A model generated the notes under the pieces. The model worked only from the letters and a program-made list of their open reading frames with translations, was not told where the DNA came from and ran no database searches. Both the position numbers and the translations under genes were made by a program. Of a stretch of DNA of 64,000 nt, positions 1 to 9,021 are shown piece after piece. The DNA is from CAVVDT01 sp963747005 (GTDB lineage Bacteria > Pseudomonadota > Alphaproteobacteria > Rhizobiales > Aestuariivirgaceae): assembly GCA_963747005.1 (NCBI GenBank), contig CAVVDT010000016.1, forward strand, positions 62,001-126,000, written 5' to 3'. The first letter of the stretch is position 1, and every line of letters starts with the position of its first letter.

Positions 1-6
1 TACGGG

Positions 7-981
7 ATGAAGACAGCACTTGTATGCGGCGCCGGCGGGTTCATCGGCGGCCACATCGTGAAGCGGTTGAAGAACGAGGGTTTCTGGGTTCGCGGCGTGG
101 ACCTGAAATTTCCCGAATTCGCCGAAACCGTCGCGGACGATTTCGTCATCGGCGACCTGCGCGACCAGACCGTGTGCCGCGACGTCGTGGACCGCAGGTT
201 CGACGAGGTGTACCAGCTCGCCGCCGATATGGGCGGTGCCGGCTACATCTTCACCGGCGAGCACGACGCCGATGTCATGCACAATTCGGCCACCATCAAC
301 CTCAACATGTCCGAGACCTGCCGCAAGCGCAACGTGAAGCGGATCTTCTATTCCTCCTCGGCCTGCATGTACCCGGCCTACAACCAGGAAGACCCCGACA
401 ATCCCAACTGCGCGGAGGATTCCGCTTATCCGGCCGCGCCGGACAGCGAATACGGCTGGGAGAAGCTGTTCAGCGAACGCCTCTACCTCGCCTACAACCG
501 CAACCACGACATGGAATGCCGGGTCGCGCGCTATCACAACATCTTCGGGCCGGAAGGCACCTGGACCGGCGGCAAGGAAAAGGCGCCGGCCGCCATCTGC
601 CGCAAGGTGGCCGAGGCCAAGGATGGTGGCGAGATCGAAATCTGGGGCGACGGGCTCCAGACGCGTTCGTTCCTTTATGTCGATGAATGCGTCGAGGGAA
701 CGCTGCGCCTGACGCGTTCGCGGCTGACGGGACCGTTCAACATCGGCTCGGAAGAAATGGTCACCATCAACCAGCTTGCCGATATGGCCATGGACATCGC
801 CGGCAAGAAGCTGGCCTTGAACCATATCCCCGGTCCGCTGGGCGTGCGCGGCCGCAACTCCGACAACCGGCTGATCAAGGCGGAACTGAACTGGGCGCCG
901 TCGCAATCGCTGCGCACCGGGCTTGAAAAGACCTATGCGTGGATCGAGGCGCAGGTATCGCGCAACGTGGCGCGCCAATAG
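7..981 (+). CDS. NAD-dependent sugar-nucleotide epimerase, GDP-mannose 3,5-epimerase-like
   Basis: Extended short-chain dehydrogenase, 324 aa, looking most like GDP-mannose 3,5-epimerase. The NAD-binding motif GAGGFIGGHI is at residues 8-17 and the catalytic YxxxK is Tyr149/Lys153. The acid/base pair of the GME family appears as Cys120 (in SSSACMYP) and Lys192 (in GGKEKAP). It is somewhat shorter than plant GME and lacks the N-terminal extension. Only six bases precede the ATG, so the ribosome site and upstream partners are cut off. It probably supplies an activated sugar for surface polysaccharide. The family assignment is firm; the exact substrate is inferred from the two conserved residues. 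Confidence 0.85.
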   Translation: MKTALVCGAGGFIGGHIVKRLKNEGFWVRGVDLKFPEFAETVADDFVIGDLRDQTVCRDVVDRRFDEVYQLAADMGGAGYIFTGEHDADVMHNSATINLNMSETCRKRNVKRIFYSSSACMYPAYNQEDPDNPNCAEDSAYPAAPDSEYGWEKLFSERLYLAYNRNHDMECRVARYHNIFGPEGTWTGGKEKAPAAICRKVAEAKDGGEIEIWGDGLQTRSFLYVDECVEGTLRLTRSRLTGPFNIGSEEMVTINQLADMAMDIAGKKLALNHIPGPLGVRGRNSDNRLIKAELNWAPSQSLRTGLEKTYAWIEAQVSRNVARQ

Positions 982-1231
982 GAGTGCACGTCCGGCGCAA
1001 ACCCCTACCATTTCCGACCCGCCGAAACGGGTACCCGGTTGGGTGATGCGAGGGAGGACAGGGAGAAGCTGGACTAAGTGCAGCAGATCACAAGCGGGAA
1101 AATGCGCGCCGAGATGGTGGCGGGGGACTTGAAGACCGCCAAGCGCCATGCGTTTCTTGATAGTGGATGGCTATGAACTGCCGGGGAGCGTGGAATGGGG
1201 CTGAGGTGGCAACTGGCGTGGAGAAGGCTGA

Positions 1232-2110
1232 ATGGCAAACGTCGTGATTATCTACACCGGGAATGTCTGTTCCACCCCCATGATTGAGTATGCGCGCCTG
1301 AGCAAGAGCATCTACGTACCGGGGCGTGAGTTATTTGACTACTATAATTTTTCAAAAATATCAAATAATATTAATATTTGCAAGGATTTAGCCGAAATCT
1401 TCGATGCTCTTTTCCTAAGAAAGAGCTGTGCCTATCTTGAAAGTGATGGCCTTCTCAACTATCGCGGCGATCGGGCCGTTCCATCTACGCTTGTGAAGCC
1501 GCATGTGCTGTTCAAATGGCGATGCTTCCCCCCCGGCGCGCCCGGAAGTCACAAGATCGCCGAGGTTCTTGCAGCAAACAAAGCAACCCCGGTGGTCATG
1601 CTCCGTTCATCACTCTTAACGCAAGCTATCAAGGTTTTCCTGTCTGAAAGGGCCTACGGCGGAAGGTACCAGCAGTTCAAGACCAGCACCATGTCCAAGA
1701 AAATTTATGAATCCTACATCGAGAAACAAAAACAGATATCCATTGTTATTTCAGATTCTGATCTTAAAGAAATAAGGAAAATTGCAAAAGATTTCCTAAA
1801 TAGTTCGATTACTCAGATTGATAACATGCATTTCTATTTTCCGCACGTGCCGCAACCGTACCTTATATTTGCGGAAGACATTTTCAAACCTTTGATCGAT
1901 TTTGTACAATACGAATTCGCTCTCACGACTCTTTTCGGTGATTTTGACCCTCTCGATACCCACAGAGAGCCCACGGTTCGCAAAGGGGGATTGGAACTGT
2001 CGAACTGTGCAAATCTCGACATGGTGCTCCAAGATGCCAAGTTGCGGAGCCTGGAAGAAAGGTACCAGGCAGCCACTGCCGGACTGAAGAACATCTTCAC
2101 GAGTTCCTGA
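1232..2110 (+). CDS. Hypothetical protein, AT-rich, possibly sulfotransferase-like
   Basis: A 292-aa protein not recognised with confidence. The start has a good GAGAAGG ribosome site four bases upstream. The N-terminus (IIYTGNVCSTPMIEYAR) followed by a later PVVMLRSSLLTQA stretch is loosely reminiscent of bacterial sulfotransferases, which use an N-terminal loop and a later arginine/serine to hold PAPS, but the canonical loop is not clear. The middle (about 1330-1900) is much richer in A/T than any neighbour and uses many ATA, AAA and TTT codons, suggesting recent acquisition. It follows an epimerase gene, so a role in polysaccharide decoration is possible but unproven. Confidence 0.6.
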   Translation: MANVVIIYTGNVCSTPMIEYARLSKSIYVPGRELFDYYNFSKISNNINICKDLAEIFDALFLRKSCAYLESDGLLNYRGDRAVPSTLVKPHVLFKWRCFPPGAPGSHKIAEVLAANKATPVVMLRSSLLTQAIKVFLSERAYGGRYQQFKTSTMSKKIYESYIEKQKQISIVISDSDLKEIRKIAKDFLNSSITQIDNMHFYFPHVPQPYLIFAEDIFKPLIDFVQYEFALTTLFGDFDPLDTHREPTVRKGGLELSNCANLDMVLQDAKLRSLEERYQAATAGLKNIFTSS

Positions 2111-2251
2111 ACGGGTCGGATGGTCGGGTCCCTCGGAAATGGGCAATCAGGGCGCATCGTATGCGCCAATTATGCGCAGCTTGCGGCGGAGTAGTCGACG
2201 CGCCGTTCGAGCCGGGATACAGCTTGGGCAGGCGTGAAGGTGAGCCATGCG

Positions 2252-2929
2252 ATGCGGATCCTGATCATTGAAGACGACACCCGGGCGGCAGAATACATGC
2301 TCAAGGGCCTCGCCCAGAGCGGCCACGTCGCCGACCACGTTGCCGATGGCGAACAAGGCCTGACGATGGCCTGCACCCAGGACTACGACGTCCTTGTCAT
2401 CGACCGCATGCTCCCCGGTCTCGACGGCCTGTCGGTCATCGAAAAGCTCAGGGCCGAAGGCGAGACCACGCCGGTGCTTGTCCTGAGCGCGCTCGGCGAG
2501 GTGGACGACAGGGTGAGCGGATTGAGCGTCGGGGGCGACGACTATCTGGTGAAGCCCTACGCCTTCAGGGAACTGCTCGCCCGGGTCGATGCCCTCTCCC
2601 GGCGCAAGACCGTCGCGCAGAAGAAGACCGAATTTCATGTCGCCGATCTGACGCTGGACCTGCAGACCCGCGAGGTCAGGCGCGCAGGACATCGCATCAG
2701 CCTCCAGCCGACGGAATTCCGGTTGCTCGAGCAGCTCATGCTGCATGCCGGACACGTCGTCACCCGCACCATGCTGCGCGAGAAGATATGGGACTACAAT
2801 TTCGACCCGCAGACCAACATCGTCGACATGCACGTCTCCCGCCTCCGCCAGAAGGTCGACAAGGGATTCGCAAGGCCCCTCATTCAAACCATCCGCGGCC
2901 ATGGATATTGCCTACGTGAACCTGACTAG
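2252..2929 (+). CDS. OmpR-family response regulator
   Basis: Two-component response regulator, 225 aa from the chosen ATG. The receiver domain carries the acidic pair Glu7/Asp8/Asp9, phosphoacceptor Asp51 (VLVIDRMLPG) and the conserved Lys in YLVKPYAF. A C-terminal winged-helix DNA-binding domain begins near residue 130. The ATG at 2252 was preferred over the in-frame GTG at 2234 because an AAGGTGAG ribosome site sits seven bases before it. The histidine kinase gene overlaps its 3' end, so the pair is co-transcribed. The target regulon is not evident; the phospholipid-remodelling operon lies just beyond on the opposite strand. Confidence 0.92.
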   Translation: MRILIIEDDTRAAEYMLKGLAQSGHVADHVADGEQGLTMACTQDYDVLVIDRMLPGLDGLSVIEKLRAEGETTPVLVLSALGEVDDRVSGLSVGGDDYLVKPYAFRELLARVDALSRRKTVAQKKTEFHVADLTLDLQTREVRRAGHRISLQPTEFRLLEQLMLHAGHVVTRTMLREKIWDYNFDPQTNIVDMHVSRLRQKVDKGFARPLIQTIRGHGYCLREPD

Positions 2930-4292
2930 GTTCTTCAGGACTTCGTCGTTTCGCCTGGCGCTGGCCTACACCGGCGCCTTCGCGGTCTCCGGCATTGCCC
3001 TCTTGGCGGTGGTCTACTGGCTCGCCATGAGTTTCGTGCCGCGGCAGGCCGATGAGGCCATCAGGACCGAACTGGCAGGCCTCGTCGGGATCTATCGCGG
3101 CCAGGGCCTGAACACGCTCGTCGACGTGATCGGTGAACGCAGCCGCGGCGGCCGCAACATGATCTACCTGCTCGCGGATGGCGGTTCCAGACTGGCCGGC
3201 AATCTTCAGCGTTGGCCCGATGCATCGCCGTCCGGCAATGGATGGATCAGCTTTGCGATGCCGCAGTCGGAAAAGAGCAACCCGACGGGCGCCGAACAGA
3301 CGCAATACACGGTTCGCGGACTCACCGTCGCGCTCGGCGAAAACTATCGCCTGCTGGTCGGCAAGAGCACCCAGAATGTCGTCGAGATGCAGGAGGTCAT
3401 CGTCGACAGCGTCGGCTGGGCCCTGACCATCGCCATTGCCCTGGGTCTGGGCGGTGGCGTGCTGCTGAGCCGCAACGTCATGCGCCGGCTCGACAACGTC
3501 AACCGGGCGACGCGAACCATCATTCGCGGCGACCTGATGCGGCGCATGCCCATCCACGGCAGCGGCGACGAACTCGACCAGCTGGCCGAAAACGTCAATC
3601 TCATGCTCGACCAGATCGAGCGGCTGATGGTCGGCATGAAGCATGTGACGACAGGCATCGCGCACGACCTCAGGAGCCCCCTGTCACGCATGCGCAGCCG
3701 ACTGGAGGTGACGCTGCTGGACGAGCCCGATCCACTGGCCTACCGGGCAGCCATCGAAGATACGATCGACGAACTGGAGGGGCTGCTGACAACCTTCAAT
3801 GCCTTGCTGAACATCGCGCAGGTCGAAGCCGGCATCGCCCGCAAGAACATGACGGAGGTGGATCTGGCCACGCTTGCCGAAAGTGTCGCCACAGCCTACG
3901 AGCCGATGGCCGAGGCAAAGGCGCTCGATTTCACAATCGACATCCATGCCCGCCCCACCGTCCGGGCCCACAAGCACCTTCTGTTCCAGGCGCTGGCGAA
4001 CCTGCTGGACAATGCCATCAAATACACCCCCCAAAGCGGCCGTGTCCGCCTGCTGGTGCAGGAGTTGGGCGGTCGACCGGAGATCGTCGTGACCGATTCA
4101 GGCCCCGGCATCGCCCCCGAAGATCGCGCCGCGGCACTGGAGCGCTTCGTCAGGCTGAACGCACAGGACGGCGCGGGCAACGGCCTCGGCCTCAGCCTCG
4201 TGACCGCCGTTGCGACATTGCACGACATCGATTTGTCGCTCGAAGACAATGCCCCCGGCTTGCGCGTGGTGATGCGTTTTCCGCTGAGTTGA
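2901..4292 (+). CDS. Sensor histidine kinase (HAMP, HisKA, HATPase)
   Basis: Membrane sensor kinase of 463 aa, partner of the preceding regulator. Two hydrophobic segments (about residues 15-38 and 170-195) flank a periplasmic sensor region, followed by HAMP, a dimerisation domain with the phosphorylated His255 in GIAHDLRSPLSRM, and an ATPase domain with the N box (NLLDNAIKYTP), a DSGPGI G1 box and GNGLGLSLV. The ATG at 2901 lies inside the regulator gene and overlaps it by 29 bases; a GTG at 2916 is an alternative. The periplasmic region gives no clue to the signal. Confidence 0.9.
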   Translation: MDIAYVNLTRFFRTSSFRLALAYTGAFAVSGIALLAVVYWLAMSFVPRQADEAIRTELAGLVGIYRGQGLNTLVDVIGERSRGGRNMIYLLADGGSRLAGNLQRWPDASPSGNGWISFAMPQSEKSNPTGAEQTQYTVRGLTVALGENYRLLVGKSTQNVVEMQEVIVDSVGWALTIAIALGLGGGVLLSRNVMRRLDNVNRATRTIIRGDLMRRMPIHGSGDELDQLAENVNLMLDQIERLMVGMKHVTTGIAHDLRSPLSRMRSRLEVTLLDEPDPLAYRAAIEDTIDELEGLLTTFNALLNIAQVEAGIARKNMTEVDLATLAESVATAYEPMAEAKALDFTIDIHARPTVRAHKHLLFQALANLLDNAIKYTPQSGRVRLLVQELGGRPEIVVTDSGPGIAPEDRAAALERFVRLNAQDGAGNGLGLSLVTAVATLHDIDLSLEDNAPGLRVVMRFPLS

Positions 4293-4314
4293 TGCCAGGA
4301 GGCGGGACCTCAAT

Positions 4315-5187
4315 TCAGGCAGCCATCCCGGCCGCCGTCTCGGCGTGCATATCCGCCCAGTTGATGATCTCGAGTTCCCCGGTCTCGTGCTCGACCACCG
4401 CCGAACAGGATTCGACCCAGTCCCCGGTGTTGCAGTAGACAATGCCGCCGACGTTCCGCATTTCGGCGTGATGGATATGCCCGCAAATGACACCGTCGAC
4501 CTCATGGTTGCGTGCCGCCTGGACGAGAACGGTCTCGTAGTCGCCGATGAAAGCCGTCGCCATCTTCACCTTGTGCTTGATGAAGGCGGAAATCGACCAG
4601 TAGGGAAAGCCCAGGCGCCGCCTCACCGCGTTGAACCATGTGTTGAACGCCAGCAACGCCGTGTAGGCCTTGTCGCCGGCAAGTGCGACCCACTTTGCGT
4701 TCTCCACCACGACGTCGAACTGGTCCCCATGGGTCACGAGGAACCGCCGGCCATCAGCCGTGCGGTGAACCGCGTTGCCGGCCACCGCCAGATTGCCGAG
4801 CCGCAAACCCACATAGTCGCGAAAATCCTCGTCGTGGTTACCCGGCAGATAGACCAGTCTGCTGCCATCACGGCCGCGCGCCAGCAGCGCGTTGATGACA
4901 TCGGTATGCGCCTGCGGCCAATACCATCGCTGCTTCAGGCTCCATCCGTCGATGATGTCGCCCACCAGGTAGATATAGTCCGCTTCGACATGCTTGAGAA
5001 AATCGAGCAGGAAATCGGCCTTGCAGCCGCGCGAACCAAGATGGATATCCGACAGCCAGATACTGCGGTAGTGACGCCTTTGTGCCCCGCGATAGAACGG
5101 GTGGCGCTGCCGCGGTTCACCGGCTTGTTCAGGCCAGTGCTCGCGTTTGAAGGCGAGCATGGTCGGGAATAGATCCAATCCGATCAT
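4315..5187 (-). CDS. Metallophosphoesterase, PlcP/LpxH-like
   Basis: Calcineurin-type phosphoesterase of 290 aa. Metal-binding motifs are in order: DIH (Asp47/His49 in LSDIHLGS), VGDIIDGW near 76-83, GNHDE at 116-120, HGDQFD near 155 and GHIHHAE near 239. The YWPQAHTDV region and overall length fit the PlcP subgroup, often labelled UDP-2,3-diacylglucosamine hydrolase, which in alphaproteobacteria cleaves phospholipid headgroups to release diacylglycerol for glycolipid synthesis. It is the last gene of an operon with two glycosyltransferases and a DedA protein, the arrangement expected for phosphate-sparing lipid exchange. A true LpxH function in lipid A synthesis is the alternative. Confidence 0.82.
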   Translation of the reverse strand: MIGLDLFPTMLAFKREHWPEQAGEPRQRHPFYRGAQRRHYRSIWLSDIHLGSRGCKADFLLDFLKHVEADYIYLVGDIIDGWSLKQRWYWPQAHTDVINALLARGRDGSRLVYLPGNHDEDFRDYVGLRLGNLAVAGNAVHRTADGRRFLVTHGDQFDVVVENAKWVALAGDKAYTALLAFNTWFNAVRRRLGFPYWSISAFIKHKVKMATAFIGDYETVLVQAARNHEVDGVICGHIHHAEMRNVGGIVYCNTGDWVESCSAVVEHETGELEIINWADMHAETAAGMAA

Positions 5188-5266
5188 CGTTCACCTGAAC
5201 TGCGCATGTATTCAATTCCGAGCACGGGAGACAGAGGCCCGATTGCCAACCACGGGGACTGAACAT

Positions 5267-5992
5267 TCATCGGATATCCCGATATTTTACTGTTAGTGGC
5301 CGCTTCAGGATAACTTCTGACCCGAAATTCAGGGCATATCTTACCGCTGTGGCAACCAGCCCTTCCGCTTGCAACCGCCGCGCCGAGGTCTGCATGATGA
5401 GCCCCATATCGAAGACGACATCTCCGACCTTTGACAGCCGCCGCGCGATGTCGGTGTCCTCGCCGTAGAACGAGATCGTTGCATCGAAGCCGCCGATCTG
5501 CGTCAGGGCATCCCTGCGGGCGGCAAAGTTCCCCCCTACGGCCATGTATTGCGTAATAAAATACATCGGTCTGGCGATGAGCAACCAATACAACCTCACA
5601 AGCGTCGTCTTAACCGACATCAGATCATAGTATACATAAGGTCCACTAACGCAGACAGTTGCACTGTTGCTGTCGAAGAGCCGAAGGACCTGACAAATCC
5701 AGCCACGCGGCATCCGCGTATCCGCATCGACAAAGGCCAGGATCTGGCCCTCTGCCGCTTCCAGCCCGCATTGTCGCGCCCGCGTAAGGCCCTTGCGTGG
5801 CTCGTGGACCACGCGCACCCCGGGAAAGCGTGCGGCGATCTCGGCGGTCCTGTCGGTGCTGGCATTGTCGACCACAATCACCTCGAACGGACCGCTGTCG
5901 TGGTTTGCCTTGAGCTCCGCGGCAACAAATCTCAGGCAATCGGCCAGGTAAAGTTCTTCGTTATGCGCAGGGATGATGAGGCTCAGTCTCAT
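5267..5992 (-). CDS. Family 2 glycosyltransferase
   Basis: GT-A fold glycosyltransferase of 241 aa. The N-terminus MRLSLIIPAHNEE, the nucleotide-site VVDNASTDRTAE and the metal-binding DADTRMPRGW motif (DXD equivalent) are plain, and a later GGFDATISFYGEDTDIARR supplies the catalytic ED. A hydrophobic stretch in the middle (LVRLYWLLIARPMYF) suggests membrane association. Its ATG shares an ATGA with the stop of the GT4 gene upstream, so translation is coupled. Acceptor and donor are unknown; the operon suggests diacylglycerol or another membrane lipid. Confidence 0.88.
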   Translation of the reverse strand: MRLSLIIPAHNEELYLADCLRFVAAELKANHDSGPFEVIVVDNASTDRTAEIAARFPGVRVVHEPRKGLTRARQCGLEAAEGQILAFVDADTRMPRGWICQVLRLFDSNSATVCVSGPYVYYDLMSVKTTLVRLYWLLIARPMYFITQYMAVGGNFAARRDALTQIGGFDATISFYGEDTDIARRLSKVGDVVFDMGLIMQTSARRLQAEGLVATAVRYALNFGSEVILKRPLTVKYRDIR

Positions 5993-7230
5993 GGGGTTAG
6001 TCCCTCTTCGATTTCAAGGTGATTACTCTGCGCAAACAAACTGCCGTTGTGGTTCTTCGCGGTCGCCGCGTAGATGTCCTCCCACCTGTCGACCACGCTG
6101 GAGATGGAATAGCCGGTGGCGATGCGGCGTGTGTGCACCTGCATGTGCTCCTGCAAGGCCGGCTGCATCAGGATCGTCATGAGCTTGCCGGCAAAGTCCT
6201 CCGGCGCGCCAGGTTCCGCCAGCAGGCCGGCATCGGCGGTGATGTATTCCGGCAGGGCCCGCCAGCGTGCGCCGACGGCGGGAAGTCCCGAACTCATGGC
6301 CTGCAACAGCGTCATGCTCTGGGTTTCTGATGTGCTGGCGATGGCAAACACGTCAGCGGCCCGAAATACCTCGGCGAGATCGGCTTTGCCGAGCGTTCCC
6401 AGAAACCTCACCCGCTGCGCAATACCGAGCCCATGCGCCAGCCTCTGCAGCGGACGCTGGGCCGTGCCATGGCCGGCGAGCACCAGTTCGATGTCGGGAA
6501 TGTCAGGCACGAGCACCGCGACGGCGCGGATCAAGTCATCGATATTCTTTTCAATCGCCAGCCGCCCGGCATAAACGATTGTCGCCGCCGAAAAGCCGTG
6601 CTTCTGCTTGAGCGCCCGCTTCTCACACGGCGTGGCGGGTCGGAAGACGTCAGTATCGATCGGATTGGAGATCACCCTGTGGGGCTTCTTCAACCCGAAA
6701 GCCTGCATCTCCTCGAGGACCGAGCGCGAAGGCCCGGTCACGAACGCGCAGCGGTTGTAGTATGCGGTGACCAGCTTGAGGCTCACCCTGCCGAAGGCAG
6801 CGGCCGTCAGGGGTACGTAGGCGCTGAATTCGCCGATGGCCCAGTGGTTGGTTCCAACGATGGGCGTTTGCAACCGCCTGGCGGCACGCAACGCCTCCCA
6901 GCCTGCGCCGAAAAACGTGTGGGCATGAATGATGTCCGGCCGGAATGCTGCAAGCCGACGCCAGCGCCGCCCGGTCGGCACCACGAGGCGTGACTGCCGG
7001 GTCGAACTCGGCACCGCAACAGACAGCAGGCGACAGATGTCGACATTGGGGCCGAGATCGACTTCGACCGGTGGCAGGCCCGCAATCTCGTAGTCCTTGC
7101 GACTGGCCGTCGGCGCGTAGATCCGCACCTGGTGCCCGCGTTCGCCAAGGGCGCGGGTCGTTGCCATGATCGAGTCCTGTATGCCGCCAAGTTCGGGGAA
7201 AAAGCTGTCGGTAAAAAGGGCGATGCGCAT
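5989..7230 (-). CDS. Family 4 glycosyltransferase
   Basis: GT-B glycosyltransferase of 413 aa. It begins MRIALFTDSFFPELGG, a typical GT4 start with the glycine-rich acceptor loop. The C-terminal half has the donor-binding pattern IVYAGRLAIEKNID followed by the E(x7)E-type region around MTLLQAMSSGLPAVG. An upstream in-frame ATG at 7269 is less likely because it would add 13 unrelated residues and overlap the DedA gene. It sits seven bases after dedA and overlaps the GT2 gene. Similar genes beside PlcP make glucuronosyl- or mannosyl-diacylglycerol, so a glycolipid synthase is the working guess. Confidence 0.88.
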   Translation of the reverse strand: MRIALFTDSFFPELGGIQDSIMATTRALGERGHQVRIYAPTASRKDYEIAGLPPVEVDLGPNVDICRLLSVAVPSSTRQSRLVVPTGRRWRRLAAFRPDIIHAHTFFGAGWEALRAARRLQTPIVGTNHWAIGEFSAYVPLTAAAFGRVSLKLVTAYYNRCAFVTGPSRSVLEEMQAFGLKKPHRVISNPIDTDVFRPATPCEKRALKQKHGFSAATIVYAGRLAIEKNIDDLIRAVAVLVPDIPDIELVLAGHGTAQRPLQRLAHGLGIAQRVRFLGTLGKADLAEVFRAADVFAIASTSETQSMTLLQAMSSGLPAVGARWRALPEYITADAGLLAEPGAPEDFAGKLMTILMQPALQEHMQVHTRRIATGYSISSVVDRWEDIYAATAKNHNGSLFAQSNHLEIEEGLTP

Positions 7231-7237
7231 GGACGTA

Positions 7238-7825
7238 TTACCCGTTCGACTGTTCCAGAAAGGTGGCATGCTTCCTGAACCAGTGGCCGACGCCCAGGCA
7301 GATGATCAAGAAGATCAGCAGCGATATGACGGCGATGTAGGAATTGATCTGATGATAGGCCGAGCCCGCTACAAACCCGATCGCGGCAAACAGGGCGGTC
7401 TTCGGCAGGGTTCCGAGAAAGTTGTACCCGAGGAAAGTGGGCATCGGAATGCGGATCGCCCCGGCGGTGAGCAGCACCAGGAAGCCGACCGAGTGGGTAA
7501 GCTTTCCAAACAGCAGTGTGCGGCCGGCGTGAGCATGGAAATGCCTGCCCAGCGCGGCGACCTGTTGCCGACGACGTACGCTCGCCCGACGCCAGTGCGG
7601 CAACAACATGACATAGCCGGAACGGCCGATGGTGTAGCAGATGACATCGCCGATCAGGTCGCCGGCGACCGCCACGCCATAGACAAGGGAAATGTCGAGC
7701 AACCCCTGCGAAGCCAGAAAGGCGCCGATGACCGTCGCGATGGGTCCCTCGACTATGGTGGCGAGCAACAGCGCCGCATAGCCGTAGTGGGTAACCATCA
7801 TCGATAACCAGTCTAGTGTCGACAT
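7238..7825 (-). CDS. DedA family (VTT-domain) membrane protein
   Basis: Inner-membrane protein of 195 aa with the DedA/VTT signature: an N-terminal re-entrant region GYAALLLATIVEGPIATVIG, the GDLIGDVICYTIGR segment, and the F(G/A)KLTHSVGFLVLLTAGAI motif with the conserved basic residue, then a C-terminal membrane helix. DedA proteins act as lipid scramblases or transporters (undecaprenyl phosphate, phosphatidylethanolamine). It is first in an operon with GT4, GT2 and a PlcP-like phosphoesterase, which supports a role in moving lipid intermediates. The promoter should lie in the 380-base gap upstream. Confidence 0.88.
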   Translation of the reverse strand: MSTLDWLSMMVTHYGYAALLLATIVEGPIATVIGAFLASQGLLDISLVYGVAVAGDLIGDVICYTIGRSGYVMLLPHWRRASVRRRQQVAALGRHFHAHAGRTLLFGKLTHSVGFLVLLTAGAIRIPMPTFLGYNFLGTLPKTALFAAIGFVAGSAYHQINSYIAVISLLIFLIICLGVGHWFRKHATFLEQSNG

Positions 7826-8205
7826 ACCCTGGCCGTGTTGAATGTCGATGCGAACCGTGTCGATTCGAGCACCAATGCAGAAGTCTTTTCCAAAAGGAAC
7901 CGCCGGTTGACCGTTCGTTTATGGGATCGAATAGCGACTTGCGTCGCGCTCCAGCCCCCATATCGATGTACCGGTGTTTTTTAGCACTTTGATGATTACC
8001 GGGATTTCGCAGAAACATTAGGACTTTGTAATGTGACAGCCGCAGGGGGGTGGTGTTGCTCCACCACACCGGGCCGTCACATTCCGCGCAGGTTAAACGC
8101 CGCTTGGAGTGCCCGGCCCAACAGCCCGCATTGCACTTGTCCGATGAAAGCCGTGAGCCGCACGGCAATGACCATGGGCAAGGGAGCCGGCACCGGCAAG
8201 CGCCA
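7826..8205. other. Long intergenic region between hypB end and DedA start
   Basis: 380 bases with no convincing gene. Both flanking genes run on the minus strand, so it must hold the end of the hyp transcript and the promoter of the dedA operon. It contains a strong nested dyad (8030-8083, listed separately). The part closest to dedA (about 7860-8030) is relatively A/T-rich and is the likeliest promoter site, though no clear -35/-10 pair stood out. Confidence 0.6.
8030..8083. terminator. Nested inverted repeat downstream of hypB, terminator or structured RNA
   Basis: Outer arms AATGTGAC (8030-8037) and GTCACATT (8076-8083) match perfectly. GCC/GGC pairs continue inward, and a second stem GTGGTG (8050-8055) with CACCAC (8062-8067) closes on the loop TTGCTC. 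There is no run of T on either side, so it is not a textbook intrinsic terminator. Position after the last hyp gene suggests transcript termination or 3' end protection. Confidence 0.45.
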
Positions 8206-9021
8206 TCATGCCGCCACCTCCCGGCGGGCATAGGCGCGCAGCACTTCGTACCAGCTATCGAGCCCCTCCCCGCTACGCGCCGAAAGCTTGAGCGCCTTGA
8301 TGTCGGGGTTGATCTTGCGGGCATTGGCGATGGCTGCGTCGACGTCGAAATCGACGTGCGGCAGAAGGTCGATCTTGTTGATCACCATGATCTCGGCCGC
8401 CTTGAACATGTGGGGGTATTTGAGCGGCTTGTCGTCGCCCTCGGTCACCGAAAGGATCACCACCTTGGCGCGCTCGCCCAGGTCGAACAGCGCCGGACAG
8501 ACCAGATTGCCGACATTTTCGATCATCACTACCGAGCCGACCGGCGGCTTCAGTTCGGCAAGCCCCTTGGCCACCATGTCGGCTTCGAGGTGGCAGCCGG
8601 CGCCGGTGTTCACCTGCACCGCCGCCGCGCCGGCGGCACGGATGCGTTCGCCGTCGCGGACGGTCGCCTGATCGCCCTCGATGACCGAGATCGCCATCGT
8701 GTCCCGAAGGTCGGCGATGGTGCGTTCGAGCAGCGTGGTCTTGCCGGAGCCGGGCGAACTGACGAGGTTGAGGGCGAGGATTTCACGGCCCTCGAACCAG
8801 CCCCGGTTGCGCGCTGCAAGGGCATCGTTCTTGGCCAGGATATCAACCTCCAGCGCCACCACCGAGCTACGGGCATGGTCGTGATGGTGACGGTCGTGAT
8901 CATGATGTTGTTCGTGGGGGTGGGCATGCCGATGGTCGCCGGTCAACGCCGTCTCCTTGCCGGTCTGGAGATTGGTCATCCGGGCTTCGTCGCTCTGGCC
9001 GCAGCCGCAGGTTCCACACAT
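8206..9021 (-). CDS. hypB: Hydrogenase nickel incorporation GTPase HypB
   Basis: Nickel-metallochaperone GTPase of 271 aa that hands Ni to [NiFe]-hydrogenase precursors together with HypA. It begins MCGTCGCGQ, the CxxCGC high-affinity nickel site, followed by a histidine-rich stretch (about residues 30-50) that can store nickel. The GTPase core shows the P-loop SSPGSGKTT, IEGDQAT, the metal-site NTGAGCHLEADM, ENVGNLVCP and NKIDLLPH. The start ATG overlaps the hypA stop as TGATG. Last gene of the hyp operon. Confidence 0.97.
   Translation of the reverse strand: MCGTCGCGQSDEARMTNLQTGKETALTGDHRHAHPHEQHHDHDRHHHDHARSSVVALEVDILAKNDALAARNRGWFEGREILALNLVSSPGSGKTTLLERTIADLRDTMAISVIEGDQATVRDGERIRAAGAAAVQVNTGAGCHLEADMVAKGLAELKPPVGSVVMIENVGNLVCPALFDLGERAKVVILSVTEGDDKPLKYPHMFKAAEIMVINKIDLLPHVDFDVDAAIANARKINPDIKALKLSARSGEGLDSWYEVLRAYARREVAA

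Noticed and set aside
923..1204. Short frames between the epimerase and the AT-rich gene, including an 18-codon one starting at 1148 (MRFLIVDGYELPGS)
   Set aside because: Too short and without a family; possibly the remnant of a lost gene, but cannot be supported.
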